Of a stretch of DNA of 64,000 nt, positions 25,701 to 37,456 are shown in pieces. Both the position numbers and the translations under genes were made by a program. Positions within the stretch are counted from its first letter, which is position 1. Each line of letters opens with the position of its first letter. The notes under the pieces are model-generated. The model saw only the letters and a program-made list of their open reading frames with translations. It did no database searches and was not told the DNA's origin. This stretch comes from Polytrichum commune (taxonomy: Eukaryota; Streptophyta; Polytrichopsida; Polytrichales; Polytrichaceae): the NCBI GenBank assembly GCA_950295325.1, contig OX485804.1:61098533-61162532 (forward strand), written 5' to 3'.

Positions 25701-25903
25701 AGCTGGTAACTTCCAAAATTTCCACATATTCCCGCTTTCGTAACCCTTGAAGGCATTCTGCAAGCAACAATTCCTGCGCTTTGTCGAGTCTGGTAATGTT
25801 GGTGTGATTTGCAGTGAGCAGCTGCTATGCAACGTTCTTTGGATCTTGTCCTCCATATTCGTAAAACAATCGATAGCATCATCAGCCCTTGTGGCAGGTC
25901 CAA
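22727..25903 (-). CDS. P-class pentatricopeptide repeat (PPR) protein, 23 motifs
   Basis: One uninterrupted frame of 1058 codons. About 23 tandem 35-residue PPR motifs run from residue 190 to about 1025, mostly of the form TYNTLIDGLGKAGRLEEA. There is no E, E+, DYW, SMR or TGM domain, so this is the P class. Family knowledge: such proteins bind single-stranded organelle RNA and stabilise, splice or translate specific transcripts in plastids or mitochondria. Residues 1-110 are basic and variable and could hold a targeting peptide. The ATG at residue 50 (25756) is an alternative start. The motif array is broken after motif 9 by about 31 extra residues rich in serine and acidic residues (about 500-535). 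The gene looks intronless in its coding part, which is usual for PPR genes, though an intron near residue 80 is possible. The orthologue and RNA target are unknown. Confidence 0.9.
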   Translation of the reverse strand: MDLPQGLMMLSIVLRIWRTRSKERCIAAAHCKSHQHYQTRQSAGIVACRMPSRVTKAGICGNFGSYQLTVRSPETIYYFQVGQDCKAFASSFNFSTDAVHIKSEGEKQANLKIHDRVECDDDKYSLKKINAAIRRKGWMPETGKQLEMLKLKLSPGLVCEVVVNQKDLNLARSFFKWAGQQEGYRHTLRTYSLMIKRLAGAKESQAVLHLLESMWKEGCKISPQTITGLLRTYGKVNYLPGALEVFNQMQQFGCHPSINVCNCLIDLLVRGGFHHTAIIVLGKMSQLGVKPDIRTFRILVHGFNRAGRLDLATKSLKEMMQAGINPGVFTFTALIDALTKSEDVEEACEIFKEMKKLRCSPNVVTYTALVNGLTKAGRLEEACELFVEMKANNCSPDAIAYNTLIDGVGKAGEADMACGLFKEMKEKGLVPNLCTYNIMIAVLGKARRQSEAWEVFHEMKAEGAVPDNITYNTLIDVLGKGGEMDKVLTIIKEMVENRSDSIPISIGVVHEEGASGVADTISSDTTDGFKSLSEITYNTLMAVFMQNGHVHEAVKLLDVMKKRNCVPTVVTYTTLIDGLGKAGRLEDAVSLLREMEKVGCDPSVVTYSALMDSSLKGGKIEESLNFFNEMLKKGCCPDLATYTLLIDGLCKANEIDHALGMLMKMKEGEWAPLLVSYSTLIDALFKEGRTDEAVQMFSELQESNLAPDTVAYNIMINGLVKANCIDDACKLLETMQKENVHCDSITYSSLLDGLGKAGRLDEAFNMFTEMEEQGCALDVVAYTALIDVLGKGGQVKHALTIFEVMSKKNCNPDAITYSSLVDSLGKEGRVEEAYSLFEDAKRKGCTNVGLYSTLIDSLGKAGKVDRALDLYEEMLQKQCSPTVVTFNSLISGFARVGRVKVVKKLFEEMERRGCIPDVFTYNILIDGFGKKGLIDDAKDILKEMTLKGIVPDVVTYTSLIDNLGKVGKLLEACELFDRMEEQGCSPSVATYNVLIDSLGKAGKVHEAAMIFHEMKVKGCMPDGKTVGVMKKILPLQERLRDSDNSEVLPRELILSSIQ

Positions 25904-25929
25904 GATGCACCCTTCTGATGCTCAACTAC

Positions 25930-26800
25930 AAATCACAATTCTCCCCCATCGAACTCCTGGAGCTTGAGAGCTCCAAGACACACGGACTTGCCCTAATTCA
26001 AAGGGCAGCTAATCCCTGTAAGATCTTAAAGCTTTTGAACTCTGCCTAAGCTGCAAAATGTGAACAATCACTACATCACTTCTGTTACCATGTAAAGGGT
26101 GTAATGATCTGAAATGCATAGATTGCTTGAGCTTCGTATGCAATACCTACATACTCATTTCTCTTCAACAGCCCCAAGACAACATGTTTTGCCTTTAATC
26201 AAAGTGAAGCTAACTCCTTTAAACCGGACAAGACCTATTGAGATCTCAAGCTTTGGATCTAAGCCTCAACGTGGAAAAAGGTTGACAAATACCAGATCAC
26301 ATGTGCTGCTATGTGCAAGTGTGTAGGAATTCGCAACGACTACATTGATTTGGCTTCGTAGCAACACCTACATACTCATCTTTCCTTCACTTGCCCCAAA
26401 CCCTAATGAGACCTGAAGCTCCTGATAGATAGATCAAAGCCTAAGCTTCACAATGTGAACAAGCACTCAACCACCTGTGAAGGCTATGTGCTATGTATGT
26501 GTGCAATGTATGTAGAGATTCGAAATGACCTAGGAATGAATAAATTAATTAATACAGCCTAGTAGTAACACCTACATAATCAAATTCCGTCAGAGCTCCA
26601 CAAAAAAATGTTTCACCCTGAATCAAGAGGACCAAGGAATCACTCGTGCAACACAAGCCCTACGATGTAGAGCTTTTGATGGAAACCACTACCTGTGCTC
26701 CAATATGCACTGTGTAGCGATCTGAAGTGGCCTAGGCATGCGCAGAATGAGTGGGCATGGCAGCAATACCTAGGCCCTCAATTTTCTTGCAGTATTCCCT
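25930..26800. repeat. Degenerate tandem repeats, period about 200-220 bp
   Basis: Blocks such as A(T/C)ACCTACATACTCAT recur at about 26145, 26366 and 26569, with a weaker match at 26766. Each is preceded by a GTAGNGATCTGAAATG-like block and followed by CCCCAA or AAAGCTTTTGA-like blocks. The four or five copies are diverged. They lie directly upstream of the PPR gene, in its probable promoter or 5' UTR. Confidence 0.6.
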
Positions 26801-26909
26801 GGTTCAAACCTGAGCAGAATGTAAGAAACACACAATGCCCTCAGATTTGAAGTGTAGACTTGTGATTTCGAGAATTGGGGTGATCCACTCCACACACAGA
26901 GAGCCAGAG

Positions 26910-26934
26910 CCCTAAACCCTAAACCCTAAACCCC
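26910..26934. promoter_or_regulatory. Telobox array (three CCCTAAA units)
   Basis: Three perfect CCCTAAA units in a row followed by CCCC. The motif matches the plant telomere repeat and the telobox found in many plant promoters and 5' UTRs of translation-related genes. It lies about 1 kb upstream of the PPR start on that gene's sense-strand side (as TTTAGGG). It is too short to be a telomere or a large interstitial telomeric block. Confidence 0.6.
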
Positions 26935-28640
26935 AGGCCAGTGGTGAAGGGGCATGTTTTCGCCGGGAGTGACTGTATCTCCTTTGTTGCACTCTAAGGC
27001 ATGTGGGTGTTGTTTGGTTCCTTTTTCATCTTCTCCAACTTCTACCTACAAAACTCATGTTGCATTAGCAAATCTGCGATGAAACATCTGCAAAAACCCG
27101 AATTCAAAAATGAGACCTCCCTCTATTTAGTTATGGTTATTAGAAGCGCAATATCAATAACCCCATCTACCTTAGTTGGCTACACTAACATAATTGATCG
27201 CTCATCCAGAGCATAAAAGTTATCAAATCTCGTCGCAATATGTTCATCCATGGAGGTATGATATCATCCACAATTCCCAAATTGTAAATATATGTACAAC
27301 CAAAGGTAACACCATATCAATGCAACAAGCATGGACATAACATACATTGCCTCATTTACATTTGCCATTGGACTCAAATACATGGACATTACATACATTA
27401 ACTCTTAATATAGACATAGCATGTTTTGGCCATTGGATGCATTAAATTGGAATGAATTGATTTAAAGTTTAGTAAGCCCAAAAATTTTATGAAAAATCCA
27501 CACAAATATGAGAAAATTATAATTTTAAATATTTTTAGCCTCATATTTGATATAATATCACATATATGACAATGTTTTATTTGTGAAAACTGATTATAAT
27601 TCAAAACCGTAACTTGTCGAGCAATTGCTCTTAATCGAACTCAATCCTCATTCAATATGCTAAATCTTCAAATATGGGTTGGGTCTTATGAAAACTCATT
27701 TATCAGTTGGTACTCTTTACATTGCACTTTTAAGCATTCTCACTTGACAAGTTCTTCAAAAGGCCATTGATTACGCTTCAATATGAAATGGCTAGTGTAA
27801 TATTGCAATTCATTAGATAACTAAATTGACAGCCACCTACACTTGTGGCATTTGGTGTTGCTTGCCTCTTCTTCACTTGCCAAAACATTATGTTGGAGAG
27901 GCTTGTTCCATGTGCATCATTCTAAAAGTCCATGCAATTGGACCAAATTGATCTTCCAATTTTTAAAAGATTTATGTGCTTGGGAGAGTCAAGATTGCGT
28001 TGCAATTTGAAGTCACCATTGACATTGCATTTTCTTTGTCTTCGTTTGGTGGCAATTCTATAGTCATCATCAACAAACATGATGCATCATTAGCTTGGAG
28101 ACATAAACACCAAAACCTTATGATGATATTTATTAATCAAACAACTGGCACCCTAGAAGAAAGCAATATAAGCAACATGAAACCTTGCAAACAAACCCTA
28201 TAATTGACTTGAAACCTTACATTCAAACCCTAAATAACCTGAGAACACTAACACAAAAGGAGACAACAAAATCCACAAGAACATCAACACAAACCCAACG
28301 CAAAAGGAATAAATACACTCAAACAATAAGAGTGTTGAAAAATACTATGTGTTAAGGTGCTAAGAAGCACGGGTAGTTTCAAGGCGTTTTTTAAGCAAAC
28401 ATGCCACTTGTGTAAATTGGCACCACAACACAAGGCCAAACTCCAAGGTCATAATCAATTCATGGTGCAAGGTCACCATAGTTAGTTAGGAGAGGTGTAG
28501 CTAGTTTAGGGGATTCCTTCTTCAAGCCAAAAACATATCTAGAAGCTTTGCAAACTGAACATGCCACCTATTGGCAAGCAACCATGCAACGCAAATATGA
28601 TTTGTTATTGAAAACATTACATAGAAATTGGTTCCATTAC
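26935..28640. other. Spacer
   Basis: AT-rich sequence in which I recognise no gene, RNA or element. Confidence 0.4.
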
Positions 28641-29400
28641 CACTTGGAAAGAAACAAGTGCATTGTAAATAGGTGTATAAAATAAAATATAAATTGGACA
28701 AGATTGCTAATAGATTTAAAGCGAGACCAATGGCAGATGAGTTTACTTAGAAGCTTGGAGTTGACTTCTCCAAGACATATAGTCTTGTGGTAAAACATAA
28801 ATCTACTAGGTTATCTTTGGCAATTGTTCTTGCTTATAAGACGGTGCTCAAACAATCTTGATATAGGCAAAGTTTGTATAGCATGCACCAATTTACTGAG
28901 ATACTAGAATACAACGTTGGATGTGTTTCTAAAGAAAATTGATCTAATACCAAAGCAAGCGCCCGTGTGTTTTCTAGAACTCAAGTTGAATTTGTGGGTT
29001 GATGGCGGCCTTATATGTTTACTTTGACCTTCCTATATTGAGGAATTTTTAACCTACCTAAAAACAACATCTAAGATAGTCCATGATGATGTAGATTGCT
29101 TTATTGGGTTTTGGATTGCATAATCTCCCCAATAAGTTCAACTTTATACATCAAACGAAATGTATCTTTGACCTACTGATATGTTTCAAGATGAGTAATG
29201 CTCACCCTATCACCACTCATGTTGAAGCAAACATGTCTGTATCAACTTATAAAGGTCAAAAGGTGGATGAAACCAAGAACTATGTGAGTTTGAGTGTCTC
29301 TGCAAAATATGATTGCAACACTTTGAGATGTGAGTACCACGGCATCGCATCATTCGTGGGTAGACATTAGGCATCACATGAATGGAAACAACACAAATTA
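28640..29400 (+). pseudogene. Ty1/copia polyprotein remnant (reverse transcriptase region)
   Basis: At 28690-28860 the frame reads like the start of a copia reverse transcriptase (FKARPMADEF, stop, KLGVDFSKTYSLVVKHKSTR). At about 29140-29270 a later segment reads FIHQTKCIFDLLICFKMSNA, then HPITTHVEANMSVS and GQKVDETKNY, which corresponds to the region downstream of the catalytic motif. The stretch between is badly decayed and the active-site YVDD motif is not visible. Stops and frameshifts make it inactive. LTRs were not found. Confidence 0.6.
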
Positions 29401-31769
29401 GACAATTCTTGACATGCACATCAGAGGTAATTGAAGTTGGGGTAACTGGCAACCATAGGAACACGAGAAATATGAGCATAGAAACGATGACCTAAAGCAA
29501 CAAAATGCAACATGGAGTTCAAAATAAGGCACAGATGTGGTTTGAGGACAACACAATCCAACGCCCTACTCACAAATTAAACAAGTAAATTGTGAAAAAT
29601 ATTCCCTTAAACATAGGTATTACGTCCGTAAACCCTAACCCAAAGGTTGGGCAACCAATTTACAAGCTACAATAAATGAAGATGGGTGCACAACATGTAT
29701 ATGTTATCGCACCTTATGTAACAATTTCCCAATTCCACCGAATGTGGTCATGGAGTGTGGTGAACACACATTTCTCATGATAGATAGATAGATAGAAACT
29801 CCGGTCCCTTTTTTAAACACATTTCTCATGTATCTAGCATATGTAGCAAAAACATATGCTTAATTATTGCATGAATACACTCAAATGAATAAAATGAAAC
29901 GTAGAGGAGGGCAAACATTGGAAATTAAGGTTCATTGATGCTCTTGATGTGACCTTATGGTGAAGGTAGGTGATGAATTTGGTGCTCAAATTGATTATCA
30001 AACATAATGTGAGACTTAGAAAATAGGAAATAAAAAAATTATTACAAAAGAGGATACTAAACTGGACTTTCACATTCCAACAACACAGGGGTGTCATGGT
30101 CAACATTAAAATATGAGAATATTTGTGTCAAGGATATAGGGGATTATATCTATATAATGATATTGTCGCGCATGTGTGGAAAGGGTTAGAAATTGGGGGT
30201 TGCCCATATTACAATTTGCGAAGCAAAGCAATATTAACATCGGTGACACCCACATTAATGTAATGAATGAAGAACAAAATGATGACGTTGACAGTGGAAA
30301 AGTAAACCATTAAAAACATAAAAACTACAAAGTAGGTGGGCATAAATTCACACATGAACAAATTAAAGAAAGAGCCCAAGTACTTGCGCCCCTTGAACCC
30401 ATTGGCTTGAGGGAAGGTAAAAATAAATAAATATCATTGGCAACAAGAACAAGTAATTCAAAAGGACATCCAAAACACCCCCCCCCCCACCTAATATTGA
30501 AGGGAACTTTACCAAGAGCATCAAGAAATAATACATATGTTGAACATATCAATATTCAATTCAATTGATGGGACACATACCAGTACATATGATGATCTTC
30601 TAATACCTAAGATGAATGACACATTCATTTTCACCTTCAACTACCCCAACACCGGTGGGTTCCTCGTCATACAAACAAAGCGGTGTGCGGTTACCACCAA
30701 TGTGGACACAAAGGCTTGGGGGCCGGGGCAACTTTATTGATGTACCATCATGAGAGAATTGAATCCATGACCATGGCCCATCCCTCAATGAATATTTTAT
30801 TGAGCTCAAAATAATGGGGGCAATTAACATGTGGGCATCTACCCAAAACAATGTAAGTCTTACCCTCAGAGCCATACATGGTGTGCACCACAGGGCTAGG
30901 TGGCGGACGCGGTGATCGGTCAACCTCAATGATAACCACTCTACATTGTGTACGACGTGAGCATTCTCCCCTAAACTCAACTCATGACATAGGTGAGGTT
31001 TTCTGCAACAAAATGGGCTTCGAATGCGCTAGTGGGTCACATGGTGTGATTCAAAATTCGAAGAATAAAGGTTCACAATTGGAGGCAAGGTCCGCACATG
31101 GGACTCAACGTGGTCAAGTAAAAGGGTTGTGCTTTGCACTGGCTTTGGGTCACCCTTTGAAACATCCTCGTTGCCATGGCCATCAATGTGGGGAAGGGTT
31201 TCGTTGGAAGGGGGGCTCACTAGGACGAAGATTGTTTCAAACTTGCATTGCAATACCCAACAATCCTTCATATACTAGATGCGAAACCTTCTTGTGCCAA
31301 AAGTACAGGCCCAAAGAGTCTTGATTTTAATTCCTGATGACGCCACCCTTGGTAAAGAAAAACTTTGTGGCAAATGACCTTCGTTCATGATTGCCTTTAA
31401 ATTCCTTGGACCCTTAAAACAAGAATTTGGTGTGTATAAATTATGCATGAAGGCATCAAAGGTCAACTACAATGAATATCCAAAAGTTATATTATAATGG
31501 TGATTTAGAGACATCAGACATGTCTAAGGATAAGTTGCACAATGAAATTGTACACTATACATGCATTTGATAATCGTGCACAATGCTTGCCTACATTAGA
31601 GGCTCACTAGCCATTTCAATGTAAAATGTCAATTTGTATACATAATGAAGATAGCTAAGTATGAGAATTTTTTTGTATTGAAGAAATATGCTCACAACAT
31701 TTCCCAAACTTCCCATGCATGCATTAGCAATCAAAAATGGTCAAGCATGAAGGTTAACCCGAAGCTAGT

Positions 31770-31858
31770 CAACTTAGCAACTTAACTCCTAACTTCCCAA
31801 ACCCAATTTCCCTCAACTTAGCAACTTAACTCCTAACTTCCCAGACCCAATTTCCCTC
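31770..31858. repeat. 44-bp tandem duplication
   Basis: Two head-to-tail copies starting CAACTTAGCAACTTAACTCC, with about one mismatch. Confidence 0.85.
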
Positions 31859-31911
31859 AATTTTGCTTAGAATATGTGACTCTCAATTTCAGTGACCATA
31901 GCAGAAGATTC

Positions 31912-31944
<33 letters not shown>

Positions 31945-34081
31945 GTGATAAATCCAACGGTGTAGATGTTTGCATGTTAGTGGTGACTACTCACAGTCTT
32001 AAATCTTAAACGTTGAGTTCTATTATGTAGGAGATTATAATAGGCATGTCAATAGTGGCCTTGAGGGGCAACAATTTAGAAATTAAATTATGGTTGTTTT
32101 TTTTATCGAACCTCCATTCATATCATCTCCAAATGACAAAACGTTACACTCATTCAAGTCATATCTTGAAACCATTCTTTTGTGATTTTTTGGGAAGCTT
32201 TGACAATTGCACACCTTCCACATGGATTTACATCCACCAACACATGTCCAACTAAAAAAATCCATATATAAATGTTTGGATGTGTTGCATTGGGTGTCAT
32301 GCAAATTCAATTGGGAAACATTTGCACATAGGGGTCAACAAAAAACATGTTTAGGATATGTTGCCTCTAAACCGCGAAGGTGACAAATGTCAAGTTTTGA
32401 GTTGAGAGCGCACTCTCATATTTGAAGTAATCAAAAAATAACTAACTATGTTGAATAAAAATTATCCATGTGGCAAAATATAGCAAACTCGAACATGAAC
32501 AAAAGCAGTAATTGAAATAATCAAGAAACCATTTGAACTAGTGTCAAAGGGTTGGAGTGAACTGCTCTTGACCAAATTATGGTCGCATAGGACTTTAGGG
32601 GTTAAACAACACTTCATTACTCCATCACACATTCAAAACCAACAAACTCATGAAGAGGAAACATGGGTGTTGCCAAGATCACCACTTTATGGCTCACACG
32701 GCTATAGGTACTCCAAGTGCAGCTATAGGCCCATGGGGGGGTGCAAAGTTGGATTGTCACTAATGTACCACCAAGGTAAGCATGTCTTAAATGGACACTT
32801 TTAGCTCTGCACCCATTGTTGTAGGATATTAAAGACAAAATTGGTGTAAGGTGATTAGCATATCCAAAGCGTGGCCCTAGCCAATTTTCTCATTATTTTT
32901 TGGAGTTCACATGAATATGTTATTCAATATCAAAACAAAAAAATCTTTCTCAGTGAATGATCATATGGGTCTCCACCAATAATGTTGATTATTGAATCTA
33001 GAATGATTAACAAGTGTTGGGCAAACAATCTTATATTTTTTAAACAAATGTTGTTTTGGTGTCCGTTCTTATATCCACACTTAACCACACACCACTCAAA
33101 TAGAGGTATTCGTTTGAGACAAATAACCGAAGTAGGCCCGGTTAATCAATATCTACTTCACTCTTCCACTCCTCTTCGTGTAACTCCGATAGTAGATAGC
33201 ATGACAATATAAATATAAAGTATAGGATTGTGCAACTCCAACTAGTAAGTAACAATAGCGATATTATGTGCACCTGGATGGCTGTGGCTTTGTTTTGTTA
33301 GCTATTACTGCTCAATTGCTTGTAAGAACTACATCTTGAATCTACGTTTTAGTATGCAAGAGGAAGATACTCTTGAACATACTAATGGCAAGTGTCATTT
33401 GTGTACACTTTAGTCAACTTTGTAGATCATTAGACATCCACCTCATAACACTATTGAACATACTCATGCTAAGATATTAATAAGCACACTCGAACGCCAA
33501 GTGCCATGAGATGACACTTATGGTGAAGTTGTTTATCATCAATGTAGCCTAGCATACATTTAAAAATAGGGTTAGTATACTACTATGCATGTGACACTAA
33601 ATACCATAAACGGTGTACACCCTAAACTCCGTAATATCAACCTCCATAATGTCACACACTCTCTAATATCCCGAAACCCTGGGGAACAAATGTTCGTAGT
33701 TCAAATCTCACTCGTTCTTGTCACGTTTCTCTCCCTTATATCACGAATTTTGTCATTAATGGAAATCACCAAAGAAGTCAACCCACACCCTTGTATTGCG
33801 CCATGTGTCAATATGTGGAGTGCCACCCTCTTCTTCTTCTTCTTCTTATGCCACTTGTTGAATGTTGGTGCATGCATATCCCACATCGCCCAGGAAGACC
33901 AAGGGGAGTGGACCACACCACACCATTAAAATGTTGCACTTTGTGTTACTCCGTAGTATCACATGCTACACTAATTCTATAGTACCACGCATCCATGTTA
34001 ACACTACAAAACTCCGTAACATCACGTGCACTTTGGTTGCCACAGATGTGATACTATGGAGTTCAGAGTGGAGTTCACAAT

Positions 34082-34129
34082 GAGAAAGAGAGAAAGAAAA
34101 GAGAGAAAGAAAAGAGAGAGAGAGAGAGA
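34082..34129. repeat. GA-rich microsatellite
   Basis: GAGAAAGAGAGAAAG units running into a pure GA run. Confidence 0.9.
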
Positions 34130-34339
34130 TGGTAAATGAACAATTGATGCTGTTCCTAAGAATAGGTACCGACATCGAGGAATCCTGATTTCTTAAATCA
34201 GTAGCGACAGAAAACGCCTATGTACACAACTTAATTAATGTGTGTGGTGGCATCCTAGATGGTGGGAAAAGAGGAGAGTCTGTCCAATCGCTGGTCTCAT
34301 ACGTGCATGCCTCCCGCTCACACTTCGGAGCTTTCTCTC

Positions 34340-35880
34340 TTCTCTTCTCTTCCCTTCTCTCGCTTTCTCTCTCTCTTTCGCTTTCTGCACCTAAGTATTT
34401 ACTTACACACTAATAACTCAATCGACTTCCCTACTCCGCACTAAGTTACGCTGCTCTCGTTCGTCGTCTTCATCTCCTTCTTCTTCTCGCTCAGGTATGT
34501 ATTCTTCTTAAGTAGCATCAACCCCTTCGCGCTTTCCATTGCACCTCCATCTGCCTGCACTACACTATTGGCCGATTCGCCATGTGGAAATGTTGTGATA
34601 AATATGTGCGAAACGCTTTTTCTCTCTCTGTGCTCGTGCTTCTGTACAGTCTTATTCAAATAGCACACACTGAACTGAAGTTTGTGTTTCCGCATATGGA
34701 GAATATCGTGGTGTCAGCAGTTCTATTTGAACACTATTATCTCGACGCTCTCTCTCAATCTGTGGGGTCTGCACCTACTTACATTTAATTAACTCCTCTC
34801 CTCTGCATTAAACTTACGCTGCTGTCGGAGTCTACTTCTTGCTCAGGTAGCATTTCAGTAGCATCAACTCCTTCGCGCTGCCGATTGCACCTCCATTTGC
34901 CTGCACTGCCGGTCAGAGGCACCACTATATTTAATTGGTCGATTGGCCATGTAAGAATGTTTTGATTAATATATGTGAAACACTTTCTCTCTGCGTGCTC
35001 GTGCTTGTGTACATCCTTCTTCACATGGTGCACACTTCGCACTGAACTGAATATTGTGAACTATATATTGAACTTCTGTATATGGAGAATATTGTGGTGT
35101 TAGCATTACTATTGAACACTATTATCTCGCCTCTCTCTCCCTCTGTGCAGCCTCTTACATTGAATTAACTCCTCACCTCTGCACTGAACCAACGCTGCTC
35201 TCGTATTCTTCCTCCTCATTTATGTGCGTAACTTACTCCATCAACTCCTGCACGCTTTCGATGGCACTTCCACGTGCCTGCCATGCCCACTAGAGGCACC
35301 AAATCATTTATTGGTCGAATCACAATGGAGAAATGTTGTGAACAGATGTGAAACTCTGTATCTCTAGGTGCTCGTGCTTTCTGTACACACTTATTCACAT
35401 AGCACACACTTTAGACTGAACTGAAGTTTCTGTTTCTGCATATAGAGAATATTAAGGTGCCAGCATTTCTATTGAGCACCAATCTCTCGCCGCTCCCTCT
35501 CTCTCTACAATCATTTCCGTCTCTACAATAATTTCCGCCTCTTCTCTGCGCTAAGTGACGCTGCTCTCGTCTTCTTCTTGCTCAGGTGATTGCGTAGGTA
35601 ACCATCAACTCCTTCAGGCTTTCTATCGCATCACATGTGCCTGCCATGCGAATTAGAGGCACCGAAGTATTTTATAGGTCGAGTCACAATTTAGAAATGT
35701 TGTGAACAGATGTGAAGCGCTTTTCCTCTAGGTGCTCGTGCTTGTCGATATACTTCTTCGCATTGTAGGTTGAGTTCTTCACATGCCTTGACACGGTGCT
35801 GAAGTTTATGTTTCTGCATATGGAGAAAATTTTCGTGTCATCAGGATTTCTTTTGAACACTATTATGTAGCCGCATTGAG
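34340..35880 (+). repeat. Four tandem repeats of about 360 bp upstream of the kelch gene
   Basis: Each unit runs in order: CT-rich tract, TTACGCTGCT-like block, TCTTGCTCAGGTA-like block, CATCAACTCCTTCGCGCTTTC-like block, GGTCGATTGGCC-like block, GTGCTCGTGCTT and CATATGGAGAATATT. The last block recurs at about 34693, 35079, 35441 and 35816 (spacing 386, 362 and 375). Three of the four units keep a good splice-donor-like CTCAG|GT (34494, 34846 and 35585). The position fits duplicated 5' UTR exon/intron starts of the downstream gene, but that is inference. Confidence 0.7.
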
Positions 35881-37456
35881 CCTAGGCGGTGAAAGACTGC
35901 TACAATGAAAGTTATACCTGAAGAGATATTGGACCGTGCATTTCGACTAAAGGAGTTGCTATCACGAGCTATTGTCGAAAAGCCCTGGTCTCTCGCTACT
36001 CGTCCAAATTGCAATTTTTTGCTTCTTTGCTTCTTGCTTTCCCTTGTGTACTACGCCTTCGTATGATGCAGCTCGGTTAACGTTACGCTTTCTTTGTTCC
36101 TTTGATGTGCAGGTCTGGGGCAAAAGCTTCATGTGTAGGAAGTGTATGGAATTGCTCGCGTGATCGGGAGTTCGTGAGAAATCTTGTTGTGAAGTGCCGG
36201 TGAGAACTGCTCAGCCCTTGGTAATATATAGCGGGTTTGCTCTACATGATATAAATTCGGTTATTGCAGCTCTTTGCAGCTATGGATTTCAAGTAGAATC
36301 TGGATTGGAACTACCCTATTTTCGAGCAATGTTCCTTTCTTTTGCAAGCTCCGGGTCATCTTTATGGCCATATCGATGTCGAGCCCGTTCATAGCTTGAG
36401 GCTACCGTGTTCCTGATCGTACAGTACTTGCTAAGGAACCCCAAAGCGAATGTAGCGAGGACATTAAGCAATTCTCCATTTTTTGAAGGTCCTCATTACC
36501 TTGCCAACCTCGGGTGGTCTTCAGCATGGCTTTTCAAGATTCGTATTGTTGTTCGTTGATTAATTATTGAAGTGAATGTGGGGCCTCTCACATACCTATA
36601 AGTGGGGTATCATTCTTTAGTTTAGCCCTGATAAAGTTTATGAAGTCTCCGATATTTGGACTCTGGAGACATTGTATCCGATATCGCCCCAAATTGATTG
36701 CAGGAAAATTCTTCCCCGGAGCTTCAGGTATGCGTCCCAGATTCTAATAAATTATATTTTAAATAAAAAGACCACCTGACTCAGTGTGGAGCATTTTCTT
36801 AAAGCTTCGATTCTCCAATACTCCAAATTAAACATCATAAATATTCCCCTCTACTGAGCATCATGACGCATCTTGTGTTGCTGAAAACTTCTTTATTCCA
36901 TTTGAGCTTCTTGACCCATTGAAACGCCCGTCGGAATTCACAGTAACTGTTTTATGGAACTCAAACTTTATTGGCCTAGTAAGTGGTCAGTACTTCTTTT
37001 CGATTCTAAGTCCGACATTTTGGTAATCTTGGTATGTTGATATCTTGGTACTTAAATGTTACACATTCACGATGATGTGAGGCTCCTAATCTGTCCATAG
37101 GTCGTGCACCAACAAAGAACAATAGGGCTCACGCCTCACCTCAATCAAAGGAATGCTGAGATGTAGCATACCCATGACAAATTTAGAGCTCAGGAAGCCC
37201 CTTCTAGTTGTAGGCGATCATTCCATGTAGAGTAGGTGATCATGTTGACTTCTTCAAAGATCGTGTTTGATGGAGGAGTCTGCAATTTTGAAGGCGAAAA
37301 TAGTTATGTTCTTGCAACTTCCACAGCAATATATTTCTACATTTAAAATGCAGAGTCGCAATGATAACTTTGCTGGCAAAGATTCTGCGGATTGGGACAA
37401 TTAACAATTTAGTTCGTGCAGATTGCAGTACGGCGCTGTGCAAATAAAAGTTCACT
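35881..37456 (+). other. Probable 5' UTR/intron region of the kelch gene
   Basis: No coding sequence recognised. A good acceptor (TTCGTGCAG, exon from about 37421) lies 36 bases upstream of the kelch start codon. This suggests that the 5' UTR is spliced and that the promoter is farther upstream, perhaps within or before the tandem repeats. Confidence 0.4.

Larger units (their letters stand above)
29400..34340. other. Spacer with simple repeats
   Basis: No convincing gene. It contains a 44-bp tandem duplication (31770-31858), a T run of about 33 (31911-31943), a short C run near 30480 and a GA-rich microsatellite (34082-34129). Confidence 0.5.

Noticed and set aside
26910-26934. Telomere repeat considered as an interstitial telomere
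   Set aside because: Only three units; a telobox is the simpler reading.
30878-31324. 148-codon plus-strand frame
   Set aside because: Opposite-strand frames overlap it, it has no family resemblance, and the region is repeat-like spacer.
34340-35880. Regular repeats considered as a CRISPR-like array
   Set aside because: Units of about 360 bp with no short repeats and unique spacers, in a eukaryotic genome.
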